NCBI GenBank assembly: GCA_024515975.1
Contig: JAMSKV010000014.1
Location: forward strand, 1-64,000
Origin: Endosaccharibacter trunci
GTDB taxonomy: Bacteria > Pseudomonadota > Alphaproteobacteria > Acetobacterales > Acetobacteraceae
Direction of reading: 5' to 3'
DNA: 64,000 nt
Part shown: positions 35,001 to 43,938 of the stretch, one piece after another
Layout of the letters: every line of letters starts with the position of its first letter
Position numbering within the stretch: the stretch's first letter is position 1
Position numbers and translations under genes: made by a program
Notes under the pieces: model-generated
What the model saw: only the letters and a program-made list of their open reading frames with translations
Databases searched by the model: none
What the model was told of the DNA's origin: nothing

Positions 35001-36560
35001 TCAGGCGGCGAGACCGGCCGCATGCACCATGACGTTTTCCTGCGTCACGGGAACGCCGGTGGTTCCGCCCACCTCTCCGGCGATGCTGCCTTCGCGCATC
35101 ACCAGAACGCGGTCGCAGATGCCGACGATCTCCGGCAGGTCGGACGAGATCATCAGCACGCCGAGGCCCTTGGAGGCGAGCTCGTCGATGATGCGGTAGA
35201 TCTCGCTCTTGGCACCCACATCGACGCCGCGCGTGGGCTCGTCGAGGATCAGCACCTTGGGTCCGGTTTCCAGCAGGCGCGCCAGGAGCACCTTCTGCTG
35301 GTTGCCGCCGGACAGCGAACCGACCTGCACCAGCGGGCTTGCCGCGCGCACGCGGAACGCCTGGAACGCGCCCATCGCGCGCTCTCGCGCGCGTTGCAGA
35401 TTGAGCCGGCCGCCCGCCGCGGCGTCGCGGTCGATCACGCCGACATTGATGTTGGAGCCGCAGCTCATGTCGAGAAACAGGCCGAGCCCTTTGCGGTCCT
35501 CGGTCAGATAGGCGATGCCGGCATCGAGCGCCTGCTTGGGCGTTCTCGGCGCGATCGGCTTGCCCTCGAGCTTGATGCTGCCGCCGGCGCGGCGATCGGC
35601 GCCGAAGATCAGACGCGCGAGTTCGGTGCGGCCGGCGCCGACCAGGCCGGCCACGCCCAGAACCTCGCCGCGATGCAGCGCGAAAGAACACGGCTTCACC
35701 CGGGCGCCATCGGTGATGCCGTCCACTTCGAGCACCACCGGGCCGAGCACCGCCTCCGCATCATGGGTCTTGGTGTAGAAGGACGACAATTCGCGCCCGA
35801 CCATCAGGCGCACGATGGCATCGGCCGAGAGTTCCTCGCGCTCCAGCGTGCCGACGCAGGAGCCGTCGCGCAGAACGGTGACGCGGTCGGCCAGCTCGTA
35901 GATCTCGGCCATGCGATGCGAGATGTAGATCAGGGCGATGCCTTCGTTCCGGAGCTGGCGTACCAGGGCGAACAGGCGATCGGTTTCGCGGGCGGACAGG
36001 GCGGTGGTGGGCTCGTCCAGCACCAGGATGCGCGATTTCGCGTGCAAGGCGCGAGCGATCTCGACCAGCTGCTGTTCGGCGATCGAGAGGCTGCCCACGA
36101 GCGTGTTGGGCCCGAACGGTGTGCCGAGGCGTTCCAGGATGGGGCGGCAGGCTTCGGCCATGGCCTTGCGGTCGAGCTGCCCGGCATGGCTCAGCTCGTT
36201 GCCGAGATAGATGTTCTCCGCCACCGACAGGTTCGGCGCCAGGGCCAGCTCCTGGTAGATGATGCTGATGCCGGCCGATTTGGCCGCCTGCGGCCCGTCG
36301 ATGCTGACGGGCTGACCGTTCACGGCGATGGTCCCGCCGGGATCCGCGCGATAGGCGCCGCTCAGGATCTTCATCAGCGTGGATTTGCCGGCGCCGTTTT
36401 CGCCCATCAGGGCCAGGACTTCACCCGGATAGGCCTGCAACGACACGTTGCTCAGCGCGCGCACACCCGGGAAGGTCTTGGAGATGCCCCGCATTTCCAA
36501 CGCCGCGATCGCGCCGGCGCGAGGCGTTGCGGCGTCAGGCTCAGGCGCGCTTGCCGACAT
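35001..36560 (-). CDS. Ribose-type ABC importer ATPase (double ABC)
   Basis: A 519-residue CUT2 ATPase and first gene of the second sugar importer. Domain one has GENGAGKST near 53-61, the [15 protein letters not shown] signature region and [10 protein letters not shown]. Domain two has a loose Walker A ([10 protein letters not shown]), the canonical [16 protein letters not shown] and [13 protein letters not shown] polar tail of about 20 residues precedes the first domain. An 8-bp inverted repeat lies about 75 bp upstream. Compared with the ATPase at 26757 it keeps the standard Glu in Walker A, so the two importers are not recent duplicates. Confidence 0.9.
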   Translation of the reverse strand: MSASAPEPDAATPRAGAIAALEMRGISKTFPGVRALSNVSLQAYPGEVLALMGENGAGKSTLMKILSGAYRADPGGTIAVNGQPVSIDGPQAAKSAGISIIYQELALAPNLSVAENIYLGNELSHAGQLDRKAMAEACRPILERLGTPFGPNTLVGSLSIAEQQLVEIARALHAKSRILVLDEPTTALSARETDRLFALVRQLRNEGIALIYISHRMAEIYELADRVTVLRDGSCVGTLEREELSADAIVRLMVGRELSSFYTKTHDAEAVLGPVVLEVDGITDGARVKPCSFALHRGEVLGVAGLVGAGRTELARLIFGADRRAGGSIKLEGKPIAPRTPKQALDAGIAYLTEDRKGLGLFLDMSCGSNINVGVIDRDAAAGGRLNLQRARERAMGAFQAFRVRAASPLVQVGSLSGGNQQKVLLARLLETGPKVLILDEPTRGVDVGAKSEIYRIIDELASKGLGVLMISSDLPEIVGICDRVLVMREGSIAGEVGGTTGVPVTQENVMVHAAGLAA

Positions 36561-37052
36561 GGTGTGTTCCGTCCCGTTATCGTGCGGAAGCCGATCGTGC
36601 CGCCGGCCCCCGATGGCGGCGAGCTAACGCCCATCTGTTCCGTTTCGCAACCAAGCCGGAACAGAATTTCATTGATTCGGATGGTCTGATGGGCGGTGAC
36701 CGCTCTCTTGCGGAACCGGGAATACAAGGCATCGTGCCCGTCAATCCGAACAAGGGCGTATCAGAAAGGCGGCCGAATCGATCGACGCGAGGCGATGCGG
36801 TCACGGTTCGTGGACATTGCGGGATGGCCGAGACGGAGCGGGAAGCCGGTCATCCCGTCGCTTTTCTGCTGAAAAGCTCTCATCCGCAGGCGTCGCCGCG
36901 CCGCGGCGAAGCAGGCAGCTCCATGCGCTGTCGCGACGGGCTTTGCCCCGGCGCGAGACGAGCGAGGGCAAATGGAACGATTTTGCCGTACCGCGGAACA
37001 GACGGACTGCCCGGCCGGCAACTGGCGCGGCCGCACTCCGCCAGGCAGCCGC
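36561..37052. other. Intergenic region upstream of second ABC operon
   Basis: About 490 bp lie between the ATPase start and the 3' end of yjbQ. The part near 36600-36700 is less GC-rich and holds the inverted repeat. The remainder shows only Arg-rich chance frames. I see no tRNA-like fold. Confidence 0.5.
36635..36664 (-). promoter_or_regulatory. Candidate operator: 8-bp inverted repeat
   Basis: CTGTTCCG (36635-36642) and CGGAACAG (36657-36664) form a perfect inverted repeat with a 14-nt spacer, 75 bp before the ATPase start. The size fits a dimeric repressor. It does not match the ACAAACAA box, so this operon may answer to a different regulator. Confidence 0.4.
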
Positions 37053-37472
37053 CTATTCGCCCAGGAGATGCAGGACCACGGTGCGCCGATGCGGCCGGCG
37101 ACGATGCTCGAACAGGTACAGGCCCTGCCAGGTGCCCAGAACCGGCCGCCCATCCGCCACGGGAATCGAGAGCTGGGTCTGGGTAAGCATGGTGCGCAGA
37201 TGCGCGGGCATGTCGTCCGGGCCCTCGTCGTCATGGGTGTAGCGGCCGGGCGCCTCCGGCGCGATGGTGTCGAAATAGCGGGCGATGTCGGTAAGCACCT
37301 CCGGCGACGCGTTCTCCTGCACCGTCAGCGAGGCGGAGGTGTGCCGGCACCAGAGCGTCAGCAATCCGGTCTCGATGCCTTGTTCGGCGACCCAGTGCAG
37401 CACCGGGCGGTCGATCGGAACCAGCCCCTTGCCGTTGGTCTCGATCGTAAGGCTGTGGACGGCCTGCCTCAC
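37053..37472 (-). CDS. yjbQ: YjbQ/UPF0047 family protein
   Basis: A 139-residue single-domain protein of the UPF0047 family. It shows the conserved metal-binding and active-site blocks: [20 protein letters not shown] near 38-57, a [13 protein letters not shown] segment near 79-91 and the [13 protein letters not shown] ending. Some members have weak thiamine-phosphate synthase activity, but the cellular role is not settled. The GTG start overlaps the trpS stop (GTGA), so it is translated after trpS. No ATG is available at this point, and the GTG gives the usual length for the family. Confidence 0.85.
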   Translation of the reverse strand: MRQAVHSLTIETNGKGLVPIDRPVLHWVAEQGIETGLLTLWCRHTSASLTVQENASPEVLTDIARYFDTIAPEAPGRYTHDDEGPDDMPAHLRTMLTQTQLSIPVADGRPVLGTWQGLYLFEHRRRPHRRTVVLHLLGE

Positions 37473-38464
37473 GAGACGAAGCCCACGATCCGTTCGGCCT
37501 CGCGGACGATCGGCTCCGAGATCGCCTGCGCTCGTCCGGCGCCACGGCGCAGCACGCCTTGCAGGTAGCCGGGATCGGCCAGCAAACGGCGCGTTTCCGC
37601 GGTGATCGGGGCGAGGCTCTGCTGGAGTTGTTGGGTGAGGGCGTCCTTGAACGGCCCGAACCCCGATCCGCCATGCTCGGCCAGCACCTCCGCCGGGGTG
37701 CGGTCGGACAAGGCGGCCAGGATCGTCACCAGATTGCGCGCTTCCGGCCTGGCTTCGAGATCGGCGGGATCGGTCGGCAGCGGCTCCGGATCGGTCTTGG
37801 CGCGACGGATCTTGAGCGCGATCGCGTCGGCGTCGTCCGTCAGGTTGATGCGGCTCTGATCCGACGGATCGGATTTGGACATCTTCCTGGTGCCGTCGCG
37901 CAGGCTCATGACGCGCGCCGCCGCTGGCGGCACCACCGCCTCCATGGCCGGAAAGAAGTCGACGCCGTAATCGTGGTTGAATTTCTGGGCGATGTCGTTG
38001 GCCAGTTCCAGATGCTGCTTCTGGTCGTCGCCCACCGGCACGCGCGTCGCATGGTAGGCCATGATGTCGGCCGCCATCAGGTTCGGATAGACGTAGAGCC
38101 CGGCCGAAGCGCCTTCTCGATCCTTGCCCGCCTTGTCCTTGAACTGGGTCATGCGGTTCAGCCAGCCAATCCGCGCCACGCAGTTCAGGATCCAGGCCAG
38201 GCGCGCATGGGCGCTGTTGGCGGATTGATTGAAGACGATGTGCCGCTCGGGATCGATCCCCGAGGCGAGCAGGATGGCCGTCTGGGTCAGCGTCTGCGCG
38301 CGCAAGGCCGCGGGATCCTGCCAGGTGGTGATGGCATGCAGGTCGACCAGGCAATACAGGCACTCATGCCCTTGCTGCAGCGCCACCCAGTTGCGGATGG
38401 CGCCGAGATAGTTGCCGAGCGTGGGGATGCCGGACGGCTGGATGCCGGAGAAGATGCGCTGCAT
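37469..38464 (-). CDS. trpS: Tryptophanyl-tRNA synthetase
   Basis: A 331-residue class I aminoacyl-tRNA synthetase that charges tRNA-Trp in the cytoplasm; the length is normal for bacterial TrpRS. The HIGH-equivalent lies in [12 protein letters not shown] at 10-21 and KMSKS is at 194-198. The [17 protein letters not shown] and [11 protein letters not shown] blocks that shape the Trp pocket are present. The start at 38464 matches the usual [12 protein letters not shown] beginning; the open frame extends upstream only as an artefact. It is followed by yjbQ with a 4-bp overlap and is divergent from tdk. Confidence 0.95.
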   Translation of the reverse strand: MQRIFSGIQPSGIPTLGNYLGAIRNWVALQQGHECLYCLVDLHAITTWQDPAALRAQTLTQTAILLASGIDPERHIVFNQSANSAHARLAWILNCVARIGWLNRMTQFKDKAGKDREGASAGLYVYPNLMAADIMAYHATRVPVGDDQKQHLELANDIAQKFNHDYGVDFFPAMEAVVPPAAARVMSLRDGTRKMSKSDPSDQSRINLTDDADAIALKIRRAKTDPEPLPTDPADLEARPEARNLVTILAALSDRTPAEVLAEHGGSGFGPFKDALTQQLQQSLAPITAETRRLLADPGYLQGVLRRGAGRAQAISEPIVREAERIVGFVS

Positions 38465-38648
38465 GGCCCCGCTTGTCCGGCCATCCCGGGAAGCGGTCAA
38501 GCGCTCCGGAAAGCGCCGTTCGCCGGGCCGTGCGGCAGGCCGGTCGAACACATGCACGCGATACGGGCTTTTGGGCGCATTCAGCCCATGGGCGAGGGGG
38601 CAGGCGCGGGCTATGCAAGATTTCCGACCGAGGATCATCTCATCCGAA

Positions 38649-39299
38649 ATGGCTACCGCTTCCCGCACGATCTCGCCCGTTCGCGGCGCCGGCGACCTTC
38701 TTCTGCTCACGGGGCCGATGTTCGCGGGCAAGTCTGCCGCCCTGATCGCGCATGCCGCCACCGAGCAGCAGCGTCGCGCAGGCAGGGATCGGGACGGCGG
38801 GGATCATGCGGTTCTGGTGCTGAAACCAGCCTTCGATATCCGCGACGGTGCCGATGTGGTGTCGAGCCGCGACGGAACGCGCATCGCCGCGCGTCCTGTC
38901 TCCGAATGGCCGGTGGACGCGACCGAGTACGGCGTGGTGGTGATCGACGAGGTGCAGTTCATGGTGGCGCCGCATTATCGCGGCGACATCGTGGCCGATA
39001 TCCGCTCCGCCGTCGCAGCGGGATGTCAGGTTGTGGCTGCCGGTCTGGACACCGATTACATGCGCCGTCCGTTCGAGCCCGTGGTGCGTCTGGCGGCGCA
39101 TGCGTCGCGTCATGTGCGCCTGTCCGCGTGCTGCCATCGCTGCGCGGCGCCTGCCGCCTGGACCGCCAAGCTGCATGAAACCGGCTGCCGGCTCGAACTC
39201 GGCTCGGGCAATCTCTACGAGGCGCGGTGCGACCAGCACTGGGCCGCCCCGGACCAGATGGCGCCGGGCCTGCCCACGATCGCGGACGTCGCATCGTGA
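38649..39299 (+). CDS. tdk: Thymidine kinase (type II)
   Basis: A 216-residue enzyme that phosphorylates thymidine with ATP for salvage. It has the P-loop GPMFAGKS near 21-28, the VVVIDEVQF block carrying the catalytic Glu, and a C-terminal zinc site from two CxxC-like pairs (SACCHRC and the later C-D-Q-H). An in-frame ATG at 38613 would add 12 residues; neither start has a strong ribosome site. The gene overlaps the following histidine kinase gene by 3 bp (GTGA), an unusual partner for tdk. Confidence 0.85.
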   Translation: MATASRTISPVRGAGDLLLLTGPMFAGKSAALIAHAATEQQRRAGRDRDGGDHAVLVLKPAFDIRDGADVVSSRDGTRIAARPVSEWPVDATEYGVVVIDEVQFMVAPHYRGDIVADIRSAVAAGCQVVAAGLDTDYMRRPFEPVVRLAAHASRHVRLSACCHRCAAPAAWTAKLHETGCRLELGSGNLYEARCDQHWAAPDQMAPGLPTIADVAS

Positions 39300-41356
39300 A
39301 CGCAGTGCAGTCCGTCGGGCCGGAAACGCTGCATCGTTTGTCCGTGATGCGAAGCCTGCCGCAGGTGCTGCGCCTGCTGCGCGAGAATGGAACCCAGGCC
39401 ATCGACTGCGACGGGCTCTGCCTGCTGTTGATCGAGGACGGCGCGCTGCGCAAGCGCGGTTGCACCGGCATCGACGCGCGCCTGGGCGCTCTGCTGGTCG
39501 ATCCTGGCGGCCCGGCGGCCAGGGCGCTGGCGGAAAACCAGACCATCATGCTGCGCAGCCCGGAATCCGAATGTCTGCTGGTGCCCCTGGCGGCGTCCGG
39601 TTTGCGGGCGGCGCTGGTGGCGTGCCGGCGCAGCGCCTGGAGCGAGGCGGCGCGTCGTGCAACGGAGCGTCTGGCCGGGGCGGTGGCCGATGCGCTGAAC
39701 GCCGCCAGCGTCGTCGACAGCCTGCCGTATCTGTTGTTCACAGTCTGGCCGGGCGGCACCGTGGAGCCTCTGGGCCGGGTCTGGGCCGAGTACGGGTTCG
39801 ATCCGGACGAGGAACTTCCGGTTCCCTTGCGTCTCGCCCATCTGCTGCATCCTGACGAACGCCGCGCCTTTCTGCCGCGGTGGCGCGCGGCGTTGCAGAA
39901 GGGCGCGCCGTTCGAGATCGAGCACAGGTTGCTGCATCGGGACGGCCGCTATCGCTGGTTTCGCACCCGCCTCGTGCCGATCGACCCGCTGCTGCTGGGC
40001 CAGGGCAATGACGGCGCCGCCTTCGTCGGAAGCAGCACGGAAATCGACGAGCTGGTTCTGGCGCGCGTACGGGAGCGGCACGAACGTGAAGCGATGGAGC
40101 AGCGCCTGCAGGCCGAGATCACCGACCGGGGCCTGGCCGAGGCGCGTCTTGCCAAGGCCGAGCGGATCGAAGCGGTCGGCCAGCTCACTTCCGGCGTGGC
40201 GCACGATTTCAACAATCTGCTGACCGTGATCATCGGCAATATCGAGTTCCTGGAAGCGGCCAGCCAGCAGGGCGAAGGGCTCGATGCCCGCGCCCGGGAC
40301 CGGCTCGCCGCCATGCGCGAGGCCGCAGAGCGTGGCGGCAATCTGACCCGCCAGCTCCTCGCTTTCGCCCGGCGCCAGCGTCTGGAACCGCGCCCGACCG
40401 ATCTGAACGACGTGGTGGCCGAACTGCGTCTGCTGCTGCCGCCGGCGACCGGCGGCGGCGTGGCGATCGAAACCAGGCTCGCGGATGGCCTCTGGCGCGC
40501 CTTCGTCGATCGCACCCAGATCGAGAGAATGATCCTGAACCTGTCCTTCAACGCCCATGATGCGATGGAGGTGGGCGGCGTCATCGTCATCGCCACGCGC
40601 AACCGGCCCCTGGCCCCGGACGCGTCCGAGGCGCTCGGCCTTGCGGCTGGCGACTATGTCGAGATTTCCGTGTCCGATACCGGTCGCGGCATGTCGCCGG
40701 ACGTGCTGGCGCACGCGTTCGAGCCGTTCTTCACCACCAAGCCGCCCGGCAAGGGATCGGGGCTGGGCCTGGCTCAGGTCTATGGGTTCGCGCGCCAGTC
40801 CGGCGGCACCGTCACGCTGCAATCGGCGCCGGGCGAGGGCACCACCGCCGCGATCCTGTTGCCGCGTGCGACGGAACCGATCGGGCAAAGCGCGCCTGCG
40901 GACCAGCCTGCCGGATTGGAGGATGCTGCCCCGGCCGGATTCGTCATCCCGCCGGTGCCCGCTTTGGACGCCGCCGAACCGGCGCCCGCCGAGGCGGGAA
41001 AAGGCGCCCGCATCCTGCTGGTGGACGACGATACGGCGGTGAGGGAGGTCACCACCACGATCGTGTCCGAAGCCGGTTACACGGTGATCGAGGCCTCCGG
41101 CGGCCAGGAAGCGCTGCTGCGCCTGGAGGAGGCCGGACCGGTCGACCTCATGATCACCGATTACGCGATGCCCGGCATGAACGGGCACGAACTCTGGCGC
41201 GCGGCCACCAGCCACCAGCCCGATTTGAAGGTGCTGTTCGTGACCGGTTATGCCGATCTCACCGCGCTCGCCGATGTTCCGCAGCGTTGCCTGCTGCTGA
41301 AACCGTTCCGCACGGCGCTGCTGCTGGAGAAGGTGGCGGCAGCGCTCGCGGGCTGA
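39296..41356 (+). CDS. PAS-type hybrid histidine kinase with C-terminal receiver
   Basis: A 686-residue cytoplasmic sensor kinase with no membrane segment. Residues 1-140 look like a degenerate GAF-type sensory domain. About 145-255 form a PAS domain (HPDERRAFLPRWRAAL and the RDGRYRWFRTR strand). The HisKA phospho-acceptor is H303 in GVAHDFNNLLT. The ATP-binding HATPase domain follows with NLSFNAHDAM and the GKGSGLGLAQVYGF G-box. A receiver fills residues 571-686 with the acceptor D622 (TDYAMPG). The GTG start overlaps the tdk stop. No separate response regulator is next to it, so its output partner is unknown. Confidence 0.88.
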   Translation: MNAVQSVGPETLHRLSVMRSLPQVLRLLRENGTQAIDCDGLCLLLIEDGALRKRGCTGIDARLGALLVDPGGPAARALAENQTIMLRSPESECLLVPLAASGLRAALVACRRSAWSEAARRATERLAGAVADALNAASVVDSLPYLLFTVWPGGTVEPLGRVWAEYGFDPDEELPVPLRLAHLLHPDERRAFLPRWRAALQKGAPFEIEHRLLHRDGRYRWFRTRLVPIDPLLLGQGNDGAAFVGSSTEIDELVLARVRERHEREAMEQRLQAEITDRGLAEARLAKAERIEAVGQLTSGVAHDFNNLLTVIIGNIEFLEAASQQGEGLDARARDRLAAMREAAERGGNLTRQLLAFARRQRLEPRPTDLNDVVAELRLLLPPATGGGVAIETRLADGLWRAFVDRTQIERMILNLSFNAHDAMEVGGVIVIATRNRPLAPDASEALGLAAGDYVEISVSDTGRGMSPDVLAHAFEPFFTTKPPGKGSGLGLAQVYGFARQSGGTVTLQSAPGEGTTAAILLPRATEPIGQSAPADQPAGLEDAAPAGFVIPPVPALDAAEPAPAEAGKGARILLVDDDTAVREVTTTIVSEAGYTVIEASGGQEALLRLEEAGPVDLMITDYAMPGMNGHELWRAATSHQPDLKVLFVTGYADLTALADVPQRCLLLKPFRTALLLEKVAAALAG

Positions 41357-41362
41357 ACGGCC

Positions 41363-42067
41363 TCAGAGCAAATATTCAAGCTGGGCATGTTCGGCGTTGG
41401 CAAGGTCGAAGTCGAAATGGGAGAAGACCTTGTCCCATTCGGTCTTGTCGCCTTGCCAGTCGCCCGTCGTCTCTTCGAGCCGGAACGGAACGATGCGCGT
41501 GTCGAGCTCCGGGGTCTCGAAGAAGGCCGTGCGCCTGCCGAAATAGACGAAGGCGAGCCGGAACGGCAGGTCCGGGTAGGTCTTTGCGACGATGTCGGTC
41601 AGGTCGTTGAGTTCGTCGGTCAGCACCGGCCGCGGATCGTCGCTGTTCGGCGTTAGCCACATGGCATCGTTGTGGCCCATGAAGCGCAGAAGAAGGGTCG
41701 GGCGTCCTTCCTTCAGCGAGCGATCCATCTTGTCGTATTTGTGGCGCAGCTTGCTGCGGCAGGATTCGAGACTGGCTTCCGTGACGATCGCGCGAGAATT
41801 CTCGTCGCGTGGGAATTCATGCTGGAAGCCTGCCCGATATTCCGAGCAGAACACGGTGATTCCCTTCCGCATCGCCGCGGGTCCGGCTGTCTCGCAATGG
41901 ACCGTCGTGCCCAGCCGCGTCCCGCGCGTCCGCAGGATGCTCTTCAGCGATGAAAGGGAGGTCACGATATAATCGAACGGGCTGCTCGTGGTGAAGCCGA
42001 ACCGGTCCTTGATCTGGAAGGATGCCTGACAGAGGCCGCCGAGACTGATCACTTGCTGGAAAATCAT
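41363..42067 (-). CDS. DUF1796 putative papain-like cysteine peptidase
   Basis: A 234-residue soluble protein resembling the DUF1796 family of predicted papain-like cysteine peptidases. It begins with the family pattern VISLGGLCQASFQIKDRFG, where C13 is the likely nucleophile, then SSPFDYIVTSL, where the PFDW-like block is typical. A LLRFMGHND stretch near 140 may supply the His. No signal peptide is present. It is convergent with the histidine kinase gene (6 bp apart) and is preceded by the Hint-domain gene on the same strand. Base composition is slightly lower in GC than its neighbours. Some relatives sit near glycosyltransferase or capsule genes. No substrate is known. Confidence 0.65.
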   Translation of the reverse strand: MIFQQVISLGGLCQASFQIKDRFGFTTSSPFDYIVTSLSSLKSILRTRGTRLGTTVHCETAGPAAMRKGITVFCSEYRAGFQHEFPRDENSRAIVTEASLESCRSKLRHKYDKMDRSLKEGRPTLLLRFMGHNDAMWLTPNSDDPRPVLTDELNDLTDIVAKTYPDLPFRLAFVYFGRRTAFFETPELDTRIVPFRLEETTGDWQGDKTEWDKVFSHFDFDLANAEHAQLEYLL

Positions 42068-42175
42068 GGCGTCTCTCCGTCGATTTGTTGCTAATTGGTA
42101 ACAACTCGGCTCGGACGTTGCCGGAGTGGCGGCAGGGTCCTTGCGGGGCGCCTGGACCCGACGGCCGTGGGAGCG

Positions 42176-42199
42176 CCCCGCCCCGGGAAAGGGGCGGGG
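42176..42199 (-). terminator. GC hairpin after Hint-domain gene
   Basis: CCCCGCCCC (42176-42184) and GGGGCGGGG (42191-42199) form a perfect 9-bp stem with a 6-nt loop, 27 bp past the Hint-gene stop on the minus strand. No T-run follows. Confidence 0.55.
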
Positions 42200-42225
42200 T
42201 CGGCGTCAGGACGGCGCGCAGCGCC

Positions 42226-43617
42226 TCAGGCCGCCTGCGCGACCGTGCGATACGGCCCCGCACTGACGACCTCGACATCGAGGAACAGGGCGGACTCGCC
42301 GGACGCGCTCGCGTCGATCGGTAGAACGGCGTCGCCATCCGTCCAGCGGCGTGTGCCTCCCGCTTCGGGGTCGTGCCAGCCGGCGAGCGGACGCGCCTGC
42401 AGATGCAGGGCGGACACGCCGCGTTCGGCAGCGCTGCTGAAGCCGATGCGTCCGATCTGCACACCGAGCGCACGGCGATCGTCGACGAACGGACCGATGC
42501 TTTCGGACGGGCGCGCGCTTCGCGAACGCAGCCGCAGCGCGCCGGATCGGGCGGGCACCACGAAGGCGTAGACGTGACCGTCGGTCAGCGAGGGCAGGAT
42601 CTCCTCGCCCGCTTCGGTCACGATGCGCAGCGCCAGATCCGCATCGGCGGTTCCGGGCGCCGTGGCGGCGGCGGTGGACAGGCCGAGGGACCGCGCGCGC
42701 GCGGCGAGCCTCGTCCAGATCGGTTCGACGGTCGCGCGCTCCACGGCCAGGGGTGCCGCGGCACTCTCGGACCAGTTGCGAGCCGTCGGGTTGGCGAAAT
42801 CCGCGACCAGCGCGCTCACCGCGTTGTTGCGGAAATTGGTCCGGTTGCCGGTGTCGAGATAGCTTTCCGCCCCGGCGCCCTGGGCGAGCAGGATCTCGTG
42901 CCGGTCGAGCTCGACATGGAAATAGTCGTATGTCCCGATCGCGGTCTCCGCGACGATCGAGCCGCCGTTCACGAGCATGCGGACGGGAATCAGGACACCG
43001 TCCAGGTGCAGGCAATGCTCCGGCGTCACCAGCAGATCGCGCTTGGGCACGCCGTCCGCCAGCGCATCCTTGAGGATGCGGATCGGGGCATCGTCCAGCT
43101 CGGACGCGACGGCGCTGCCATGGCCGACCCAGCGAACCGGCGCGGCCTGGAGCGTGCCGTCACGCAGCACCAGCACGGCGTCGCCGGGCTGGATCGTCTC
43201 GATCGCGGCCTCGCCCGCCGGGGTCAGGATGCCGGTTCCGGCCAGGAAGCAGACCGCCGTCGGCAGCGACTGGGTGACGGTCGTGGTGAGATTGGCCGAG
43301 GCAAGAACATCTTTGTTCGCGCTCACGGCGAAGGCGCCGCCGGTGCCGAACAGGGTCGGATCGTTGAAGACGTAGTATGTGGCGCCGCCGGAAACGAAAT
43401 AGCCGGCATAGGTCGCCTGCGACGTCACGGTGGCGGTGCCGATCGTGCGGGTCACGGTGATTGCGCTGCCCACACCTGCCACGGTGCCGGTCACGGCGTA
43501 GCTCGCGCCCGTGGCGCCGATGCTGGTGCCGGTATAGCTCTCGGTGGAGCCAAGAAAGCCGATGAGGCCGGACGAGAGCTGGCCTCCGATATAGGTCGTG
43601 TTGAACGAAACGGCCAT
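42226..43617 (-). CDS. Hint-domain protein, probably exported
   Basis: A 463-residue protein in three parts. Residues 1-118 are a Gly/Ser/Thr/Ala-rich beta-type region without a classical signal peptide. Residues about 121-255 are a Hint (Hedgehog/intein) module with catalytic C123 (CFLAGTGI), TPEH at 198-201, the FHVELDRHEIL block at 233-243 and the closing AESYLDTGNRTNFRNN. The remainder is a beta-rich C-terminal region. Hint modules self-cleave their peptide chain at the Cys. Proteins with this Hint_2-type block are common in Acetobacteraceae and Rhodobacterales and are thought to be secreted. The N-terminal Thr/Gly part would be the released fragment. The gene is monocistronic, with a hairpin after it. 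Confidence 0.82.
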   Translation of the reverse strand: MAVSFNTTYIGGQLSSGLIGFLGSTESYTGTSIGATGASYAVTGTVAGVGSAITVTRTIGTATVTSQATYAGYFVSGGATYYVFNDPTLFGTGGAFAVSANKDVLASANLTTTVTQSLPTAVCFLAGTGILTPAGEAAIETIQPGDAVLVLRDGTLQAAPVRWVGHGSAVASELDDAPIRILKDALADGVPKRDLLVTPEHCLHLDGVLIPVRMLVNGGSIVAETAIGTYDYFHVELDRHEILLAQGAGAESYLDTGNRTNFRNNAVSALVADFANPTARNWSESAAAPLAVERATVEPIWTRLAARARSLGLSTAAATAPGTADADLALRIVTEAGEEILPSLTDGHVYAFVVPARSGALRLRSRSARPSESIGPFVDDRRALGVQIGRIGFSSAAERGVSALHLQARPLAGWHDPEAGGTRRWTDGDAVLPIDASASGESALFLDVEVVSAGPYRTVAQAA

Positions 43618-43938
43618 GACTTGCTCTTTCTCACAGCTATTCTGTGCAGATGAGCTAAATCACCGTGGTTTCAGTCGTCAACGAGATTCGTTAATAATAG
43701 GCAACTATAGATAGAGACCTTGTCTCAAAAAATACCAACTGTCTGAAATCGATGTCGTAGGCAAGAAACGTTGCAGCAAACTATATTGTTAAAAAGAGGC
43801 GACCGTCCGGTCGCGCGAATACACATTAAGTCATGATCGACGCCGGAGCGGTCCGGCGTGCGGCCTTCGTGCGTGAAAACGGTATACTCAATGGGCGACA
43901 GGCAGCGCCGGAGCCGGTGGGAGCGCGCTCGCGCGGCG
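43618..43938. other. AT-rich intergenic region between Hint-domain gene and uxs
   Basis: About 320 bp that are clearly lower in GC than the rest of the window. On the minus strand it carries the uxs terminator (43791-43814) and then the leader of the Hint gene, including TATAGT and TATTAT strings that could be -10 elements and a GAGAC-AAG-GTCTC hairpin. No protein frame is convincing. Confidence 0.55.
43791..43814 (-). terminator. Rho-independent terminator of uxs
   Basis: On the minus strand the stem GCGACC/GGTCGC (43799-43804 with 43809-43814, 4-nt loop) is followed two bases later by TTTTT (43795-43791). It lies about 125 bp after the uxs stop, and is the clearest intrinsic terminator in the window. 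Confidence 0.75.
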
